Part shown: positions 17,817-26,944 of the stretch, piece after piece | Layout of the letters: each line of letters begins with the position of its first letter | Position numbering within the stretch: the stretch's first letter is position 1 | Assembly (NCBI GenBank): GCA_944326545.1 | Contig: CALVEH010000001.1 | Coordinates: 300,567 to 364,566, forward strand | Direction of reading: 5' to 3' | DNA: 64,000 bases | From: Candidatus Gastranaerophilales bacterium | GTDB taxonomy: Bacteria; Cyanobacteriota; Vampirovibrionia; Gastranaerophilales; Gastranaerophilaceae | The notes under the pieces: generated by a model | Databases searched by the model: none | Told to the model about the DNA's origin: nothing | What the model saw: the letters and a program-made list of their open reading frames with translations, nothing else | Program-made: the position numbers and the translations under genes

Positions 17817-18254
17817 ATGAGACACCAGTCTAAAAAACATCACTTAGGAAAAGCACAAGATCAAAGAAATGCTTTGCTTCGTTCTTTAGCGACTGAACTT
17901 ATTTTGCACGGTGAAATAAAAACTACTATGGCAAGAGCAAAAGCTCTTAAACCTTATGCAGAAAGAATCATCACTCTTGCAAAACAAGGTACTCTTCATT
18001 CAAGAAGATTGGCTGCTAAATTTATCTTTGATAGAGAAACAGGCAAATTCATGAACTTTGAAACTGGCGAAGTACTTGAAAACGTAACAAAAGCTGATAA
18101 AGAGCAAAAAGCAGTTGCTCAAACTGTATTGAGAAAATTATTTGCTGAAACTGGCAAAAAATACTCAAACAGAAACGGTGGTTACACAAGAATTTACAGA
18201 ATGCCTCCAAGACGCGGTGACGCTTCTGAAATGGCATTGATTCAACTCGTTTAG
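17817..18254 (+). CDS. rplQ: 50S ribosomal protein L17
   Basis: 145 residues; the start MRHQSKKHHLGKAQDQRNAL matches bL17. It is slightly longer than the usual 116-125, from an internal stretch around residues 70-105 (FDRETGKFMNFETGEVLENV) that resembles the longer L17 forms. The C-terminal RIYRMPPRRGDASEMALIQL is canonical. Confidence 0.97.
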   Translation: MRHQSKKHHLGKAQDQRNALLRSLATELILHGEIKTTMARAKALKPYAERIITLAKQGTLHSRRLAAKFIFDRETGKFMNFETGEVLENVTKADKEQKAVAQTVLRKLFAETGKKYSNRNGGYTRIYRMPPRRGDASEMALIQLV

Positions 18255-18265
18255 TCGAGGGTGTA

Positions 18266-19021
18266 ATGCCGAAGTATTCAATGATTGTTGAATATATCGG
18301 AACTAATTATTCGGGCTCACAAGTTCAGCCTGATAAGGTAACGATTCAGTCTGAACTTAACAAAGCCCTTCGTACTTTAGATAAATCTATAGTAAAAACA
18401 ATTTTCTCCGGCAGAACAGATGCAGGGGTACACTCAAAAGGTCAGGTTGTCCATTTTGAGAGTGAGTTGCCGATTGTTGCTTCAAGGTTCCTTAACTCTT
18501 TGAACGGGATACTTCCTGATGATATTAGCGTAAAGTCTATACAATCTGTTGATGATTCTTTTCACGCACAGTTGAGTGCAAAATACCGCGTGTATCAATA
18601 CAAAATTGTCAATCGACAACAACGTTCTGTTTGGGATGGGCATTCGCTTCTAATTCGAGAACCCTTAGATTTGGAACGAATGAACAAGAGTCTTAGCTAT
18701 TTGATAGGAGAACACGATTTTTCTTCATTCAAGTCATCTAAGACCGAAAACCCCGCAAAGGATTGTGTTGTTTATAAAGCTCACTGCACTAAGGACGGTG
18801 ATGTCATCACTTTTGAAATAGCTGCAAACAGATTTTTGTACAACATGGTTCGTACGATAGTTGGTACTTTGTTGATGATAGAACACAATAAATTTGAACC
18901 CGAATTTATGAAAACGGTTCTTGACGCAAAGGACAGGACTAAAGCGGGACCGACAATTAGCCCGGATGGGTTGACGTTGGTAGAGGTAGGGTATCAACCT
19001 TACAAATTAAATGAGAAGTAA
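18266..19021 (+). CDS. truA: tRNA pseudouridine(38-40) synthase
   Basis: 251 residues. The catalytic aspartate D52 lies in FSGRTDAGVHS; MVRTIVGTLL near 195-204 is also typical. It makes pseudouridine in the anticodon stem-loop of tRNAs. The gene starts 11 bases after rplQ and is followed closely by rplM, so it is inside the ribosomal transcript, a common arrangement. Confidence 0.96.
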   Translation: MPKYSMIVEYIGTNYSGSQVQPDKVTIQSELNKALRTLDKSIVKTIFSGRTDAGVHSKGQVVHFESELPIVASRFLNSLNGILPDDISVKSIQSVDDSFHAQLSAKYRVYQYKIVNRQQRSVWDGHSLLIREPLDLERMNKSLSYLIGEHDFSSFKSSKTENPAKDCVVYKAHCTKDGDVITFEIAANRFLYNMVRTIVGTLLMIEHNKFEPEFMKTVLDAKDRTKAGPTISPDGLTLVEVGYQPYKLNEK

Positions 19022-19049
19022 CTATTAAAATATAAAAGGAAACTGAAAG

Positions 19050-19487
19050 ATGAAAACATATTCAGCAAAACCTCTTGAAGTTGAAAGAAAATGGTATATC
19101 ATCGACGCTGAAGGTAAAACTTTAGGTCGTTTGGCTACTGTTTGTGCTAACTTGTTGAGAGGCAAATTAAAACCTGAATATACACCTAACGTTGATACAG
19201 GTGATTTTGTTATCGTTATTAACGCTGACAAAGTTCAGGTTACTGGTAAAAAAGAAACTGATAAAATCTATTTGCACCACACTGGTTACCCAGGTGGATT
19301 GAAAACAGCATCATTCAAAGAAATGATGGAAAAAGATCCAAGAAAGGTTATCGAAAAAGCTGTTAAAGGTATGTTGCCTCACAACACTTTAGGTGCACAA
19401 CAATTTACAAAACTCAAAGTATATGTAGGTTCTGAGCACCCACACGAAGCTCAAAAACCTGTAGTATATGAAATGGAGGTTAAATAA
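19050..19487 (+). CDS. rplM: 50S ribosomal protein L13
   Basis: 145 residues. [16 protein letters not shown] near the start and [13 protein letters not shown] motif ([12 protein letters not shown]) are the uL13 signatures. Its stop overlaps the ATG of rpsI as TAATG (19484-19489), so the two are translationally coupled. Confidence 0.97.
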   Translation: MKTYSAKPLEVERKWYIIDAEGKTLGRLATVCANLLRGKLKPEYTPNVDTGDFVIVINADKVQVTGKKETDKIYLHHTGYPGGLKTASFKEMMEKDPRKVIEKAVKGMLPHNTLGAQQFTKLKVYVGSEHPHEAQKPVVYEMEVK

Positions 19488-19885
19488 TGGCTGATAATAA
19501 AGTAATTATGGCAACAGGCAGAAGAAAGACCTCTATTGCAGTTGTTAAATTAGTTAAAGGTAAAGGCAGAATTTTTGTTAACGGCAAAACTCTTGATGCT
19601 TATCTTGGTAACAGACCTGCTATGAAAATTTTGGTTTACAAACCTTTGGCATTAACAGAAAATATGGAAAACTTTGACGTAAGAGTTAAAGCTGTTGGTG
19701 GTGGTATTTGCTCACAAGCAGGTGCTATCAGACACGGTATCTCTAGAGCATTGCTCGAATACAACCCTGAATTAAGAAGTGTTCTTAAAGCAGAAGGTTT
19801 GTTAACAAGAGACGCTCGCGTTAAAGAACGTAAAAAATACGGTAGAAAAAGAGCAAGAAAAAGATTCCAATTCTCAAAACGTTAA
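19487..19885 (+). CDS. rpsI: 30S ribosomal protein S9
   Basis: 132 residues. [17 protein letters not shown] at the start and the basic tail [17 protein letters not shown], which reaches the P-site tRNA, identify uS9. It is the last gene of the operon; a terminator follows 45 bases downstream. Confidence 0.98.
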   Translation: MADNKVIMATGRRKTSIAVVKLVKGKGRIFVNGKTLDAYLGNRPAMKILVYKPLALTENMENFDVRVKAVGGGICSQAGAIRHGISRALLEYNPELRSVLKAEGLLTRDARVKERKKYGRKRARKRFQFSKR

Positions 19886-19930
19886 TCAACATTTGCGAAA
19901 GACAATCTTTGTTCTTATCAAAAATATCAA

Positions 19931-19963
19931 AGCAGAAGTTCACTTTTGGGCTTCTGCTTTTTT
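19931..19963 (+). terminator. Terminator of the ribosomal operon
   Basis: AGCAGAAG (19931-19938) and CTTCTGCT (19951-19958) form an 8-bp stem with a 12-base loop followed by a T run to 19963. Confidence 0.9.
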
Positions 19964-20036
19964 AATATAAGTTAATAAATCAGCAAAAAAATTTTGTTAT
20001 GTGTTTTAGACCTTTCAAAGAGAGGTATGGTAGATT

Positions 20037-20711
20037 ATGAGAATAAATTACATAACTAATACTATTGTTGGTAGAAATATAAACTTTTCAGGAAAACAAA
20101 AGGAAAAAGCTTCACAAAAAATTGAAGATTCTCAATTAAAAAATATTAAAAATGTACCTGCAGAAAAGTTATTGCCAGCTGTTATTGCATTATCAGGAGT
20201 TATGGCTTTAACCGGATGCTATGACGATTTGAAATACGCTGATATGGATGATTTTAAAGATGAATATTTTAAAAGCGTATCGGATTATGAAAAACATCTT
20301 TCTAAGATGGATGAAAAAACTTATGTATTTAATGCTCATAAAGACAGTTTATACAAAGAAAATGATGAGTATAAATATAACCACGTAAGAGTTTTTTCAC
20401 CTGACCATACTACTGTTTTTGGTGAAATTGAAAGAAAAAATGACAATAAAAAAATTAAATTTATAAACGTTTATGATAAAGATGACGTTATAAAATCAAG
20501 TATATTAAAAGATCCTTATACTGATGAAACTTTTTATGTAAATTATACTCACAACGGGCATTTTAAAGAAATAAAAAATGGTGAAGGCGAAGAAATTCCT
20601 TCATCTAAATACGGTGATATTACTGCTATATTATTATTGGCTTTGGGGATATATGCTGCTGGACACACTGGTAGAGTGATAAGTGAGCACCGTAACAAAC
20701 AGAAATCATAA
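20037..20711 (+). CDS. Putative lipoprotein with N-terminal NFSG extension and C-terminal anchor
   Basis: 224 residues. The first 45 residues are hydrophilic and contain NFSG (16-19). A hydrophobic stretch (46-59) then ends in a good lipobox, ALTGC with Cys61, which would be lipidated if the long N-region is tolerated. The middle is charged and soluble; a second membrane segment (ITAILLLALGIYAAGHTG) lies near the C-terminus. No known family. The layout (SFG/FSG motif, basic region, lipobox) is shared with the amidase fusion encoded at 49164-51203. Confidence 0.75.
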   Translation: MRINYITNTIVGRNINFSGKQKEKASQKIEDSQLKNIKNVPAEKLLPAVIALSGVMALTGCYDDLKYADMDDFKDEYFKSVSDYEKHLSKMDEKTYVFNAHKDSLYKENDEYKYNHVRVFSPDHTTVFGEIERKNDNKKIKFINVYDKDDVIKSSILKDPYTDETFYVNYTHNGHFKEIKNGEGEEIPSSKYGDITAILLLALGIYAAGHTGRVISEHRNKQKS

Positions 20712-20755
20712 TATGTTTTTATTCTTTTAAATTCCAGACATTGTTCGCTTACAGT

Positions 20756-22024
20756 TTAAATAATATCTTTTAACATTAAGTACTTTGTGTATTCTGCAGT
20801 GCGTCGTGGAGTTGCCCAAGATGTCCCGTTTCTTATTATTGTTTCTGGGGTTACTTCATTAAACATTGTATTTATTTTTAAGGGGATACCTTGGTAGAAA
20901 TTGACGCCGTCTGTTTCTTTAATTTTAGGAGAGTTTGGATCCAATTTTTTAATTCTTTTATAAAGACTTGCTACAGTTTTTGTATAAGGTATATCTATAC
21001 CTGCTCCACCTGAAATATTGAATCCTCCGTCTCTATATTCAATGCATAGATTTCCACTTTCGTAATGGGGTGTAAAAATACTTTTTCTGCTTGATGAATA
21101 GTGTGCAATTTTACCTTCGTGGTTTAGTGCTCCAACGCCTTCGGTTGCATTAGTTATAAGATTATAGTTCAGGGTCTCTGTAAATTCTCCGTTTATTGTT
21201 TTTGTTCCATTGCCCGAACCAAAAAAGATTTTTACGCCTTTTGCTTTAAGCTTTTCAAAAAGCTCAAATTCTTTTTTCATGTCTTTTAATTCTTTATACT
21301 GTTCTATTGTTTGTTGCAAAAGCTTTTTTTGTTCAACCATAGATTTGTTTTTGAGTGTTATGCCCATCATATCTTCTAAATTTTCATATGTGAATTCTTT
21401 TGCAAAAGAACAAGATATTGCATCAATTTTTTCACCTGCTTCGATTCTTTCTAATATTTTTTTTAGCATACTTGCAGCAGAAATGGTTTTAGAACTTTTA
21501 GACACGTCAATAAATTCGTAGTCGTTAAAAGGATTGCTTCGTATTATTAAGTGCTTAACAACTTCCCCGTGTGGTATTTTCTGTTTTTCATTGTATGTCA
21601 TTCCGGTAGTTTTGTGTCTAAAATCGTCAAGCACGATAACTTTTTTAGGCTTGATTTTACCCTCTTTTACAAAAGCTCCGTCAGAATCTAAAATTCGTAC
21701 AGTTAATGTACCGTTATTGTTTCGTTGTTTTAAAAGGATATGGTAATCTTTTAAATCTTTTGGATTTGTATAAGTACATTTTTTTAAAATATCTTCCGGG
21801 GCTGCGGATAAAAGTAGTTTTAAATCCTCACTTGATGCAGCAGGGAAATAGCCTTCTAGAGGTTCTCTATTTCCTGCAAGCAAGGGGTCTCTGTATGTAG
21901 CTGTTTTGTTTAGAGCACGAGCTATTTTACCTTCTTTTGTACAGAAGATTTTTTTTATTTCATTTCTAACGTATCTAGAGCCTTTTTGAAACTGATTGTT
22001 TATGCGCATAAATTGATAAAACAT
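20756..22024 (-). CDS. Divergent subtilisin-like (S8) serine peptidase candidate
   Basis: 422 residues. Four subtilase landmarks appear in the right order: Asp in VIVLDDF (D133), His in IPHGEVV (H152), oxyanion Asn in FGSGNGT (N272), and Ser in NGTSWATP (S402), the last matching the family motif GTSxAxP. The spacing is compatible with an S8 fold, although a roughly 70-residue helical insert lies between H152 and N272. There is no signal peptide, so it may act inside the cell or be exported by another route. Function and substrate are unknown. A 22-base inverted repeat lies 34 bases upstream of the ATG. Confidence 0.75.
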   Translation of the reverse strand: MFYQFMRINNQFQKGSRYVRNEIKKIFCTKEGKIARALNKTATYRDPLLAGNREPLEGYFPAASSEDLKLLLSAAPEDILKKCTYTNPKDLKDYHILLKQRNNNGTLTVRILDSDGAFVKEGKIKPKKVIVLDDFRHKTTGMTYNEKQKIPHGEVVKHLIIRSNPFNDYEFIDVSKSSKTISAASMLKKILERIEAGEKIDAISCSFAKEFTYENLEDMMGITLKNKSMVEQKKLLQQTIEQYKELKDMKKEFELFEKLKAKGVKIFFGSGNGTKTINGEFTETLNYNLITNATEGVGALNHEGKIAHYSSSRKSIFTPHYESGNLCIEYRDGGFNISGGAGIDIPYTKTVASLYKRIKKLDPNSPKIKETDGVNFYQGIPLKINTMFNEVTPETIIRNGTSWATPRRTAEYTKYLMLKDII

Positions 22025-22057
22025 CTGAAAGTTTAAATTTGCCTATATTAAAAAATT

Positions 22058-22079
22058 ATATTGACCATGTGGTCAATAT
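22058..22079. promoter_or_regulatory. Inverted repeat operator candidate upstream of subtilase gene
   Basis: ATATTGACCA (22058-22067) and TGGTCAATAT (22070-22079) are perfect 10-base arms with a 2-base spacer, too tight for an efficient RNA hairpin and more like a dimeric repressor site. It lies between the divergent subtilase gene and the AMIN-like gene and could serve either. Confidence 0.45.
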
Positions 22080-22205
22080 GTTTTTTTGAAGCTTTAACCC
22101 CGTGATTGATGTTTTTAACATGCCAAAAACGTATGATTTATATGTGAACGATGAGTATCACGTTTTTGATGATGTTGAGTAACCCGTGGGGAGTATTGGG
22201 AAATA

Positions 22206-23402
22206 ATGAGAAGTATCGCAAAATTTAGTACAAGATTATCGATTGCAGGGCTTGCAGTTTTGATGGGGATGTCGGCTGCTTTTGCAAACACTCTTTCAGA
22301 AGTGCAAATTAATGCTCAAGATTCAGGATATGGAATTGTTTTAAAAACTGACGAGACACCTCAGATGAAAAAGACAGTTTCTTCTGATAATAAACTCACT
22401 ATACAGCTCAAAGATGTTGAAGTATCTCCCGACTTAAACACTGTGTACAATAATGTTGCGAATCTCGATAATGTCACAGTTGCTCCTGCAGGTAAAAGCG
22501 ATATAAAAATAATTTTTAAAGGTGAAGGTATTTCAAATAGTAAAGTATATTTTGAAAATATCAAAACAGATTTGAGTGCAAATGCTCCGGCTAAAGAAAC
22601 AATAAGCTTAAGTGCTCCTGTTTCAAGTTACACTCCTGTTTATAATACTCAGGCTGTGGAAGCTGATGAAGAACTTGATCAAACCGCAAACCCTCAGGTT
22701 AATGAAGTTTTGACTCAAATGCACATTTCAAGAGGAATGCTTGTTGGTGTAAAAAACACAGCGAAGAAAATTATAAAAAAAGCTACATCAGGTGATATCA
22801 ATTTAATCACTATTATAGGAGTTTTGTTTATCATTGGTTCTATGTTGTTTAGACCAAAGAAAAAAGCACCTGTTTCTAAACAACCTTCTTTGAGTGAAAT
22901 GTTAGCTAAGCCAAAAACTCCTCAAATGGAAAGAGAAATAGCTCTTAATCGTAGAATGTCAGAAAATATGTCATTAACAAGACCGGATGGTTTAGGTGCT
23001 GTAAACCCCGTAAATGCAGGTTATGGAATGAGAGCATATCAAAATAGCCAAAAAAATCCTTATATTTCTAATATTGAATCTGCAGGTGTATCAGGCATTC
23101 CAAGACGTAAACCTTTGCACGCTCCTGCAAGACCTGTACAAAAGCAATCTGTTGCAGCTGTAAAAAAACAACCTGTTTTAAACAGACCTGTTGCTCAAAA
23201 TCCGATTTTATCAAAATCACCTGCTATGGTTGCTCCAAAAACAGCTGTATCTAAAGCAGAACCTTCTGATTTAGATAGTGTGAAATTCTTAGAATCAATC
23301 ACAAAAATTTATGAAAAAAATGGTAGAGCAGACCTTGCAAAAGGCTTGAAAGATAATCTTAGAAAAGCTCAAGCAACACACTCTACAGGAAGAACTTTTT
23401 AA
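22206..23402 (+). CDS. Exported AMIN-like domain protein with internal membrane segment
   Basis: 398 residues. A signal peptide covers about residues 1-28 (LSIAGLAVLMGMSAAFA). Residues 29-125 form a beta-rich domain resembling AMIN, which in other proteins binds peptidoglycan or secretin-type partners. Residues 200-215 (LITIIGVLFIIGSMLF) form a membrane segment, followed by a Lys/Pro/Ala-rich, mostly disordered tail probably in the cytoplasm. The gene has its own terminator 50 bases downstream. Role in envelope or secretion is inferred from the AMIN resemblance. Confidence 0.75.
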   Translation: MRSIAKFSTRLSIAGLAVLMGMSAAFANTLSEVQINAQDSGYGIVLKTDETPQMKKTVSSDNKLTIQLKDVEVSPDLNTVYNNVANLDNVTVAPAGKSDIKIIFKGEGISNSKVYFENIKTDLSANAPAKETISLSAPVSSYTPVYNTQAVEADEELDQTANPQVNEVLTQMHISRGMLVGVKNTAKKIIKKATSGDINLITIIGVLFIIGSMLFRPKKKAPVSKQPSLSEMLAKPKTPQMEREIALNRRMSENMSLTRPDGLGAVNPVNAGYGMRAYQNSQKNPYISNIESAGVSGIPRRKPLHAPARPVQKQSVAAVKKQPVLNRPVAQNPILSKSPAMVAPKTAVSKAEPSDLDSVKFLESITKIYEKNGRADLAKGLKDNLRKAQATHSTGRTF

Positions 23403-23450
23403 CAATCTTTAAGAGAGAGAAAAAATAATAGACGATACTCAACAATATAC

Positions 23451-23473
23451 GAGGCATTTTGCCTCTTTTTTTT
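23451..23473 (+). terminator. Terminator after the AMIN-like gene
   Basis: GAGGCA (23451-23456), TTT loop, TGCCTC (23460-23465), then eight T. Confidence 0.85.
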
Positions 23474-23568
23474 GCTTATCCCCCAACAGAGGGATATTTG
23501 AGCGGTTTTGTATTTTTATAATTTAATTTATGTTTTAATTAAGAGTAAAATATCAAGAGGTTTTTTAT

Positions 23569-24774
23569 TTGAGTGAAATAGGTTCAAAACAGTATCTTTG
23601 CATATTTGGTGGCGGAGCAATAAGGGGGCTTGCATACCTTGGTGCTTTGCGTGCAATGAAAGAACTTGGTATTTCAATAAAATCATTTGCTGGGTCTTCT
23701 GTTGGGGCAGTTTTTGCTGCTTATGCTTCTTTGGATTATACTTACGAAGAATTTCAAGAAATTTTTAAAGAAGTAAACTTTGATCTTTTTAGAGACGTAA
23801 GATTTGATTTGACCAAAAAATTTGCGATAAGCAAAGGCGAGCATTTTTTGGACTGGATACGTACAGGGATAGAAAAAAAGTTTTATAAAGAGAATTATCA
23901 AAAAGGGCAAAATCCTCCTGTTACTTTTAAAGATATCGATAAAGATTTTTTTGTAATAACAACAAATATTAACGGTTGTAATCCTTATGTGTTTTCAAAA
24001 TATACAACACCTGATTTTGAAGTGGCTCAAGCTGTAAGAATTTCTACATCGTTGCCGGGGTTGTTAGAACCTTTTGAGTACGAAAAAAATGTACTCATTG
24101 ATGGCGATATTATGAAAAGTTGGCCGATGTGGAGAATTTGTGACATTCTTTGTCCAAAAGATTGCAGAGTTATTGAGTTTAGGTTGGAAGGTGCAAAGTG
24201 CTGGCCGGATGTAAAAAATTCCGTAGAGTATTTAAATGCGGTTTTTGCAACTATGTCAAATTTTGCAACCGAATATATCATGGAAACCTATCAACCAAAG
24301 GATAAGTTTGACTATATCAAAATAGATACAGATCACATTTTGCCGGTTCAGTTTACCTTGCCTCAATCAGAAAGAGATAAACTTGTTGAGCTTGGCTATG
24401 CAACAACTATGGAATATTTTAAAAAAACTTTGCTGCAAAAGAAAAAAGAGTTGTTGCCAAGATATCAAATCATTCTTGATCACTTGATAAAAGTAAAAAA
24501 TGCGTTGGTAACAAACAGAATATTAAGTGCAAAATCTCAGGTTTGTGATTTGTTCATATATCTTTGTGAAGCAAAAAGGTTTATTGATTCAACAATATAT
24601 GAATCTGCAGTTAAGTTTAAAGATTACTTTTTCTCTCATATCAAAGAAAGCTTTTTCTGGAAAAAAATTGAACTCAAAGATGCAAGAGAAATAGATTTTT
24701 ATTTGAACAAATTATATAATGAAGTTTTGGAACGTTGTATTGAGCTTGAGGACTATATAAAAGAGTTTTCATAG
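23569..24774 (+). CDS. Patatin-like phospholipase
   Basis: 401 residues from a TTG start with the site AAGAGG about 9 bases upstream. The patatin active-site parts are complete: oxyanion loop GGGAIRG (14-20), nucleophile elbow GSSVG with S44 (42-46), and the catalytic Asp in LIDGD (D178). A lipid acyl hydrolase activity is expected. The C-terminal 150 residues are helical and not part of the core. No signal peptide. It converges on the SPFH gene across a shared bidirectional terminator. Confidence 0.92.
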   Translation: MSEIGSKQYLCIFGGGAIRGLAYLGALRAMKELGISIKSFAGSSVGAVFAAYASLDYTYEEFQEIFKEVNFDLFRDVRFDLTKKFAISKGEHFLDWIRTGIEKKFYKENYQKGQNPPVTFKDIDKDFFVITTNINGCNPYVFSKYTTPDFEVAQAVRISTSLPGLLEPFEYEKNVLIDGDIMKSWPMWRICDILCPKDCRVIEFRLEGAKCWPDVKNSVEYLNAVFATMSNFATEYIMETYQPKDKFDYIKIDTDHILPVQFTLPQSERDKLVELGYATTMEYFKKTLLQKKKELLPRYQIILDHLIKVKNALVTNRILSAKSQVCDLFIYLCEAKRFIDSTIYESAVKFKDYFFSHIKESFFWKKIELKDAREIDFYLNKLYNEVLERCIELEDYIKEFS

Positions 24775-24799
24775 ATAGTTCGACTTTATGTTTAATAAA

Positions 24800-24827
24800 A
24801 AAAGTCCGATTTTAAAATCGGACTTTT
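24800..24827. terminator. Bidirectional terminator
   Basis: A perfect 28-base palindrome: AAAAGTCCGATTTT (24800-24813) and AAAATCGGACTTTT (24814-24827). It has T-rich sequence on both sides and serves the convergent patatin and SPFH genes. Confidence 0.85.
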
Positions 24828-24847
24828 GGTTTTTTATCTTATATTTT

Positions 24848-25861
24848 TTATTGAACTTTTGTTCCGTCAAGCATTTGTTTAATACCGTCAACAGAGCTCA
24901 AGATGCCGGTTGCTTCATAAGGCATATAGACAACTTTGTTATTTTGACCTTCGACCATTTCTTTGAGTGTGTCAAGGTATCTTACTGCAATAAGGTATTT
25001 GTCTGGTTGTCCGTGATTTTGGATTGCTTCTATTGTTTTGTTGATAGCTGTTGCTTCAGCTTCTGCTTGTTTTACCCTTGCAGCTGCTTGACCTTCTGCT
25101 ATTAATCTTGCTGCTTCTTTTTCACCCTCTGCTTCTAAGATTGCAGATTGTTTTTGACCTTCTGCTTTGTTAATAGCTGCTGTTTTTTCACCTTCTGCTT
25201 TTAAAATTGCAGCTTGTTTCAAACCTTCTGCTTCGTATATTGCTGCTCTTTTTTCTCTTTCTGCTTTAACTTGTTTTTCCATAGATGCTTGAACATCAGC
25301 AGGTGGAGTGATTTCTTGAAGCTCGATTCTGTTTACCTTTACGCCCCATTTGTTAGATGCTTCATCAAGTGTTTCTCTCAATTTTGTGTTAATTGTGTCA
25401 CGAGATGAAAGTGTCTCATCAAGAACCATATCCCCGATAACGTTTCTCATAGTTGTGAGGGTTAGTTTTTCGATAGCTTCAGGCAAATTTTGAATACGGT
25501 ATGCTACGCTTTTGGCATCCATAATTTGAAAATAAATCAAAGCGTTGATTGATATTGATACGTTGTCTTTTGTAATAACATTTTGACGTGGAATATCCAT
25601 AACAGATTCACGAAGGTCTATTGTTGTTCTTTCTGTAAGTTGTGCATATGTTCTGCCGTCTATTGTTCTTAGTGTTTCTTTCCAACGTATTTTTCTTGGG
25701 TATTCAAAAAACGGTATTATAAGGTGAAAACCAGCGTATAATACTTTTTCAAAAGCCCCGAGTCTTTCTATAATAATTGCTTCTTCCTGTTGAACAATTT
25801 TGATACCTGCAACAAAGTAGCTTATAACCAGTGCAAGTAGTACAATCAATAAAATTCCCAT
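24848..25861 (-). CDS. SPFH/stomatin family membrane protein (paraslipin/QmcA-like)
   Basis: 337 residues. An N-terminal membrane anchor (3-20) is followed by the SPFH domain starting IKIVQQEEAIIIERLGAF. The long helical region then repeats A-E-G-x-K/Q-x-A-A-I (about 210-290), typical of paraslipins. These proteins oligomerise in the membrane and organise microdomains, often with an NfeD partner. Here a short second SPFH gene and an nfeD-like gene lie directly upstream, forming a three-gene unit. Confidence 0.92.
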   Translation of the reverse strand: MGILLIVLLALVISYFVAGIKIVQQEEAIIIERLGAFEKVLYAGFHLIIPFFEYPRKIRWKETLRTIDGRTYAQLTERTTIDLRESVMDIPRQNVITKDNVSISINALIYFQIMDAKSVAYRIQNLPEAIEKLTLTTMRNVIGDMVLDETLSSRDTINTKLRETLDEASNKWGVKVNRIELQEITPPADVQASMEKQVKAEREKRAAIYEAEGLKQAAILKAEGEKTAAINKAEGQKQSAILEAEGEKEAARLIAEGQAAARVKQAEAEATAINKTIEAIQNHGQPDKYLIAVRYLDTLKEMVEGQNNKVVYMPYEATGILSSVDGIKQMLDGTKVQ

Positions 25862-25888
25862 TTCTTCTCCTTTTCTTTTGCTTGTTTA

Positions 25889-26407
25889 TTAATAATTTTT
25901 TCTTATTCCGTTTGTGTCTGTTATTTGTTTGAGTTCAAAATTTAATATTTTTACTCCCCATTTTTGGCAATATTCATTGCAAGTTGGGAGTAAAGAATCT
26001 GTTAAAGATTGCAAATAATCTATTTGATTTGTATCTTCAGGCGCATCTAATAATCTGCTTTGAATAATACCTGCGCAGAGTTGATTTAGGGCATCAAAAA
26101 GATAGTCAACCTCATAGACGGCTTTATAACTATCAAAAATTTGATAACTAATATTCGCTTTTAGTTTTAGTTGTGACTTGTCTTTTGCAAAAAATATTCT
26201 GTTGTCTTTAGGAAAATGAAATATTTCTTGTGTCTTTTTTATTTTTCCGTAATTTATATATTTTTTATGATTTTCAGGAGATTTTAATCCTTTAATTTTT
26301 TCAACAAAAGGCACTAAAAAATGTATTCCTGGTGAAAGAGTTTTATGAAACTTCCCAAACCTTTCAACGATGGCTTCTTCATTTTGATTTACGTAAATGA
26401 CAAACAT
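25889..26407 (-). CDS. Short SPFH-domain paralogue
   Basis: 172 residues. MFVIYVNQNEEAIVERFGKF aligns with the SPFH start of the neighbouring larger protein. It contains the SPFH core but lacks the membrane anchor and the repeated AEG helical tail, ending soon after ILNFELKQIT. It is thus about half the family's length. The start overlaps the stop of the nfeD-like gene (TAATG, 26405-26409). It may be a divergent duplicate that caps or modulates the main SPFH oligomer; this is inference. Confidence 0.8.
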   Translation of the reverse strand: MFVIYVNQNEEAIVERFGKFHKTLSPGIHFLVPFVEKIKGLKSPENHKKYINYGKIKKTQEIFHFPKDNRIFFAKDKSQLKLKANISYQIFDSYKAVYEVDYLFDALNQLCAGIIQSRLLDAPEDTNQIDYLQSLTDSLLPTCNEYCQKWGVKILNFELKQITDTNGIRKNY

Positions 26408-26853
26408 TAATCAGTATTCTTTCCTTCAACATACATAAGCATATTTTCTGTTTTAACGATTGTAACTATATCACCTTCATTATAAGTATTTCCATCTTGT
26501 GATACGGCAGGCCATTCTTCGTCAAAAATATAGATTCTTCCTTCATCTTTAGTTACAGTCTTTATGACTTTTGCGGTTTTGCCGATATACATATCTACTG
26601 TCTCTACTTCAGAAATTTTTTTACGTTTCATAAGTATTGGTCTTAGCCAAATTAAAAATATTGTGCCAAATATTGCAAAAACTATAACCTGAGCGATTGT
26701 TACAATACCGAGTGCTGCACAAATAGCGGCAATAAAGCACGCCAATCCCAAATTTAAAAAGAACAATACAGGTGTAAATAATTCAATTATAAAAAATACG
26801 ACACCAGCTATACACCAGATTTGCCACAATTCAAACACAATAAAAGACCTCAT
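26407..26853 (-). CDS. NfeD family membrane protein
   Basis: 148 residues. Two to three hydrophobic segments (15-70) are followed by a soluble OB-fold-like C-terminal domain (about 85-145) with GKTAKVIKTVTKDEGRIYIFD. This is the short NfeD1b-type form that lacks the ClpP-like protease domain. It is typically paired with SPFH proteins, as it is here, and coupled by a TAATG overlap. Confidence 0.88.
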   Translation of the reverse strand: MRSFIVFELWQIWCIAGVVFFIIELFTPVLFFLNLGLACFIAAICAALGIVTIAQVIVFAIFGTIFLIWLRPILMKRKKISEVETVDMYIGKTAKVIKTVTKDEGRIYIFDEEWPAVSQDGNTYNEGDIVTIVKTENMLMYVEGKNTD

Positions 26854-26907
26854 AATGACTATATTACCGTGTTATCATTATAAAGTTTTTTAAATGCAAC
26901 CGCAATA

Positions 26908-26940
26908 CTAATCCCCCTTATAGCGTATAAGGGGGATTAG
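26908..26940. repeat. Perfect 15-bp stem-loop
   Basis: CTAATCCCCCTTATA (26908-26922) and its exact complement (26926-26940) are separated by GCG. No T tract follows in either direction. It lies right after the stop of the Cys-rich gene (minus strand) and before the nfeD-like gene, so it could protect or attenuate the mRNA. Confidence 0.7.
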
Positions 26941-26944
26941 TTGA

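Noticed and set aside
22120..22182. 20-codon ORF (MPKTYDLYVNDEYHVF...) before the AMIN-like gene
   Set aside because: Too short, no ribosome site and no similarity I recognise; possible chance frame or leader peptide.
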